In this document: positions 61,695 to 64,000 of the stretch, piece after piece
How the letters are laid out: every line of letters starts with the position of its first letter
Position numbering within the stretch: the stretch's first letter is position 1
Assembly: GCA_964472315.1 (NCBI GenBank)
Contig: CAYYJS010000001.1
Location: forward strand, 79,947-143,946
Direction of reading: 5' to 3'
Length of the DNA stretch: 64,000 nt
Origin: CAYYJS01 sp964472315
GTDB taxonomy: Bacteria > Verrucomicrobiota > Kiritimatiellia > UBA8416
Translations under genes and position numbers: made by a program
The notes under the pieces: model-generated
Seen by the model: the letters and a program-made list of their open reading frames with translations, nothing else
The model's database searches: none
What the model was told of the DNA's origin: nothing

Positions 61695-62693
61695 ATGACA
61701 CGATGCTTCCGCATGCACATGGCGATCGCCGTTCTGGCGCTGGCGACCGCCGTACCCGGCGCGTTGGCGCAGCAACCCGATGATCCATTCGAGAAGACCG
61801 AGGAAACCCCTCGCGAACGCAAGGCGCCGAGTTGGTTCCACCGCGTGCGGCAGGACTCGCCGGCCGCTCAGCTTGCCCATGCCCACGAGCTGCTCAGCGA
61901 AGGTGAACTACGGCGTGCGGCACGCGCCTACAACGCCCTGGTGCATCGCTGGCACAATGCGCCCGAGGCCGTCCAAGCCCAGCTTTCCTACGCGATGGTG
62001 CTTTTCGATCTGCGGAAATTCACGAAGGCGTTTGACGAGTTCCAGTATCTCGTCGAACAGTTTTCCGGTCAGTTCGCGCACGACGAGGCCATTCGTCACC
62101 AGTATCAGATCGCCAACCATGTGATGACGGCACGGCATGGCCGGATGTTCGTGTTCAAGGGGTTCACCGATCCCGAAGAGGCGCTGCCGCTGTTCGAGAA
62201 GGTGGTTGCGAACGCGCCGGCCTGGCCGGAAGCCGCACGGGCGCGTCTGACGATCGGCATGATCCATGAAGACGCCGAGGAATACGAGGACGCGGTGACG
62301 GCCTACGAGGCCGTCGAGCACCACCATCCCCGGAGCCCCGAAGCCGAAGACGCCGCCTACCGAAAGGCGAAGTGTCTCTACACGCTGGCCCGCAAAGCGC
62401 GCCGTGACGAGCGCAGTTGCCGGTCGGCGCTTTCCGCGTTGTCCACCTACAAGGCGCGCTATCCCAGCGGGGAATGGGTGGCCGAGGTCGACGCCTGGCT
62501 GACCGAGATGCAGGGCCATCTTGCCGGACTCTACTATGACCGTGCCATCTTCTATGACCGGCTCGCCAAGCGTCCGGAGTCGGCCCTCATCGCCTACCGG
62601 GATTTCATTCGGAAATTCCCCACGGCGCCGCAGGCGGATGCCGTGGATCGGCGAATCCGCGAGCTGGAACGGCGCGGAGAGGAGACCCCATGA
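61695..62693 (+). CDS. BamD-like TPR outer-membrane assembly protein
   Basis: A 332-residue exported protein (signal peptide about 1-25, VPGALA-QQ) made of TPR-like helical repeats: LAHAHELLSEGELRRAARAY, MVLFDLRKFTKAFDEFQYLV, EEYEDAVTAYEAVEHHHPRS and LIAYRDFIRKFPTAPQADAV. This is the BamD/ComL-type layout. In the BAM complex BamD helps fold outer-membrane beta-barrels; here no lipobox cysteine was found, so lipid anchoring as in E. coli BamD is doubtful. The stop overlaps the lptE start by four bases (ATGA), making an outer-membrane-biogenesis operon. A general periplasmic TPR protein is the alternative. Confidence 0.75.
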   Translation: MTRCFRMHMAIAVLALATAVPGALAQQPDDPFEKTEETPRERKAPSWFHRVRQDSPAAQLAHAHELLSEGELRRAARAYNALVHRWHNAPEAVQAQLSYAMVLFDLRKFTKAFDEFQYLVEQFSGQFAHDEAIRHQYQIANHVMTARHGRMFVFKGFTDPEEALPLFEKVVANAPAWPEAARARLTIGMIHEDAEEYEDAVTAYEAVEHHHPRSPEAEDAAYRKAKCLYTLARKARRDERSCRSALSALSTYKARYPSGEWVAEVDAWLTEMQGHLAGLYYDRAIFYDRLAKRPESALIAYRDFIRKFPTAPQADAVDRRIRELERRGEETP

Positions 62694-63199
62694 CACGGCT
62701 GGCGTTTCGCTGCGCGGGGGCGATGGCCGTGCTGTCGGTGGTGGCGGGGTGCGCCGGCTATCGGCTGGGTACGTCGCTGCCGCCCGATATCAGTGTCGTG
62801 CACGTTCCCACGTTCGTGAATGAGACTTCCGAGCCGCGGCTCGAGACGGAGATGACCCGTGCGACGGTGCAGGAGTTTCAGCGCGATGGCAGCCTTGCGG
62901 TGTCCACGGTCGAGAAGGCGGATGTGAGTCTGGCGGTGGTTCTCACGGACTTCGGCATGCGTTCGTTGCGCTACGAGCAGGACCGGGCCAAGGCGACCGA
63001 GGAATACCGGCTTTACGCGCATGCACGCGTGACCCTTACGCAACGCGCCACCGGCAAGGTCTTGATGACGACGGAGGTTATCGGCGAAGCCGAGATGGAA
63101 CCGACCGGAGATCTGTCCTCGGCCAAACGTGTGGCGATGCCGGCCGTGGCCGCGGACCTGGCGCATCGCATCGTCGAGTCGGTTGTCGAGTTCTGGTGA
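62690..63199 (+). CDS. lptE: LptE-family LPS-assembly lipoprotein
   Basis: A 169-residue lipoprotein (signal MAVLSVVAGC, lipidated Cys20). The mature domain starts AGYRLGTSLPPDISVVHVPT and continues FVNETSEPRLETEMTRATVQ, the characteristic opening of LptE/RlpB-like proteins. Later strands include VSLAVVLTDFGMRSLRYEQ and YAHARVTLTQRATGKVLM. LptE plugs the LptD barrel that delivers lipopolysaccharide to the cell surface. It is translationally coupled to the BamD-like gene. The family pattern is good, though LptE sequences are weakly conserved. Confidence 0.8.
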   Translation: MTRLAFRCAGAMAVLSVVAGCAGYRLGTSLPPDISVVHVPTFVNETSEPRLETEMTRATVQEFQRDGSLAVSTVEKADVSLAVVLTDFGMRSLRYEQDRAKATEEYRLYAHARVTLTQRATGKVLMTTEVIGEAEMEPTGDLSSAKRVAMPAVAADLAHRIVESVVEFW

Positions 63200-63250
63200 G
63201 CCGCCCCGGCGCCTCGCCACGGTTGGCCGCGGGAGACGCCTCCAAACGAA

Positions 63251-63280
63251 AAACGCGGAGCCATGGGGGGCTCCGCGTTT
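63251..63280 (-). terminator. Intrinsic terminator of rpsT
   Basis: A perfect 12-bp stem, AAACGCGGAGCC (63251-63262) and GGCTCCGCGTTT (63269-63280), with loop ATGGGG. Read on the minus strand, a run of T residues follows the stem, as expected for a Rho-independent terminator after rpsT. It can also stop plus-strand transcription from lptE (short T run on that side). Confidence 0.85.
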
Positions 63281-63305
63281 CCGCGAATACGAATGACGGG
63301 TCCGT

Positions 63306-63569
63306 CTACGCCATCTGGGCGACGCGCTTGTGGGCGCGCGACTTCGATCGGTCCGCCGTGTTCTTCTTGACCACGCCGCTCTTCGTCGCCTTGTCGAGGA
63401 CCGACACAAACGTGTTGTAGGCCTTCTGCGCGACTTCCTTGCTCCCGGCGGCCACCGCGTCGTTAAAACCGCGGCGCGCTGATGCTACGCGCGTCTTCAC
63501 GCCGCGATTGACCCCAGTCTGTCGCTCGGTGGTGCGGACACGCTTCATGGCGCTCTTGATATTCGGCAT
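63306..63569 (-). CDS. rpsT: 30S ribosomal protein S20
   Basis: An 87-residue basic helical protein: MPNIKSAMKRVRTTERQTGV, NRGVKTRVASARRGF, then KAYNTFVSVLDKATKSGVV and KKNTADRSKSRAHKRVAQMA. This matches S20 throughout, including the KSA..R and N.A.R.KS...K motifs. S20 binds 16S rRNA early in 30S assembly. AAGGAG lies upstream of the ATG. It is monocistronic, as usual for rpsT, with its own terminator at 63251-63280. Confidence 0.97.
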   Translation of the reverse strand: MPNIKSAMKRVRTTERQTGVNRGVKTRVASARRGFNDAVAAGSKEVAQKAYNTFVSVLDKATKSGVVKKNTADRSKSRAHKRVAQMA

Positions 63570-64000
63570 CGCTAAACAACTCCTTACTGAACCTTCGGCC
63601 TCTGAATCTCCGGAAAGCCTGCAATATCCGTCATGTGTCCCGTCAGGTCAACCTCAAAACCGGAAGGAATTCGCATTATCGCGTCTGCCGTCTGCCGCCT
63701 GGCGCGGCAGGGGCGGGAAAAAGCGGTTAAGTGTGCGAGGAAAGAGCGACATGTTCCCGTCTTTCGTTGGGGGTTCGGCGTTCCTTGATCGCTGTTGGAT
63801 GTTCATGTCCCGTGGCCGTAGGGATGTCGCCGGGCGGCTTCCCGAGCAGAGACAAGGAAGAGGAACACCCAACAGCCAACACGGAATGTCCAATGACCAG
63901 GGAAAGCCGTTGGAGTAGGTGTGCCGTTTAAGAAGGGCGCTTCCGGGTTTGTGGGGGGATTCTTCATTGAACGGAAAGCGGGGCCATGCTCAAACCGCCG
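63570..64000. other. Intergenic region upstream of rpsT
   Basis: No gene is supported here. The rpsT leader lies at the left. At about 63860-63905 there is low-complexity sequence built of CCAACA/CCAATG-type units (AACACCCAACAGCCAACACG), of a kind often seen in intergenic DNA of this phylum. At the right edge, ATG 63986 is preceded by GGAAAGCGGGG and encodes MLKPP; it may be the start of a gene continuing outside the window, but five codons are not enough to call it. Confidence 0.4.

Noticed and set aside
1..64000. CRISPR arrays, rRNA, tRNA and insertion-sequence transposases
   Set aside because: No regular repeat-spacer array, cloverleaf-like sequence, rRNA core sequence or transposase domain was noticed on either strand. 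A covariance-model scan could still find a small RNA that cannot be seen by eye.
63986..64000. Start of a gene at the right edge (MLKPP)
   Set aside because: A ribosome-site-like GGAAAGCGGGG precedes it, but five codons do not support a call.

Overview
The window is about 64 kb of high-GC DNA from a Gram-negative bacterium. An LptE-like lipoprotein, a BamD-like TPR protein, a TonB-like protein, TolQ/ExbD-type motors, several lipobox proteins and a PEP-CTERM protein indicate a diderm envelope. Very large secreted beta-propeller proteins, HEAT-repeat proteins, heparinase-type (alpha/alpha)6 proteins and GH94 enzymes together suggest the PVC superphylum, most likely Kiritimatiellota or Lentisphaerota. 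No rRNA or tRNA gene was seen, so the placement is an inference.

Layout. 1-4.0 kb: the end of an ABC ATPase, two truncated gene remnants, a lipoprotein, a DedA/VTT membrane protein, an O-methyltransferase and a Cu/Zn-efflux-type permease. 4.6-13.6 kb: a carbohydrate block with a Gfo/Idh/MocA oxidoreductase, a GH94 enzyme, a cupin/sugar-isomerase/clan-A glycosidase operon, a secreted alpha/beta hydrolase and a small XRE regulator. 13.6-18.6 kb: a secreted propeller-like protein, a heparinase-type protein and a WD40 remnant. 18.8-39.2 kb: one long minus-strand array of nine genes with very short gaps or overlaps over most of its length. It encodes a propeller-like protein, a PQQ-type propeller protein, a HEAT/heparinase fusion, TolQ, ExbD, a membrane-anchored protein, a HEAT lipoprotein, a second ExbD and a 1513-residue PQQ-type protein. 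39.3-51.9 kb: a GH42-like protein, a second GH94, a decayed lyase gene, a GH3 beta-glucosidase, a four-repeat secreted protein and a heparinase II/III protein, all on the minus strand. 51.9-57.4 kb: a decayed accessory island with toxin-antitoxin-like genes (a lone nucleotidyltransferase, AbiEi/AbiEii, Fic) and at least three broken genes. 57.4-63.6 kb: feoA-feoB, a TonB-like gene, a PEP-CTERM protein, a BamD-like gene, lptE and rpsT.

How the genes may work together (inference). Heparinase-type proteins and GH3, GH42, clan-A and GH94 enzymes would break down a complex, probably host- or alga-derived, polysaccharide. Phosphorolysis by GH94, and the oxidoreductase, isomerase and cupin, would handle the products in the cytoplasm. 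The most unusual element is the TolQ-ExbD-ExbD motor co-encoded with giant secreted propeller, HEAT and lyase proteins. I propose it as a proton-motive-force-powered envelope machine for binding or taking up large polysaccharides. No SusC/SusD pair, TonB-dependent receptor, sulfatase or sugar ABC importer is visible in the window. An uncharacterised beta-rich module and a 'W-x-V-x-GP' jelly-roll-like module recur in several of these proteins and tie the two gene blocks together.
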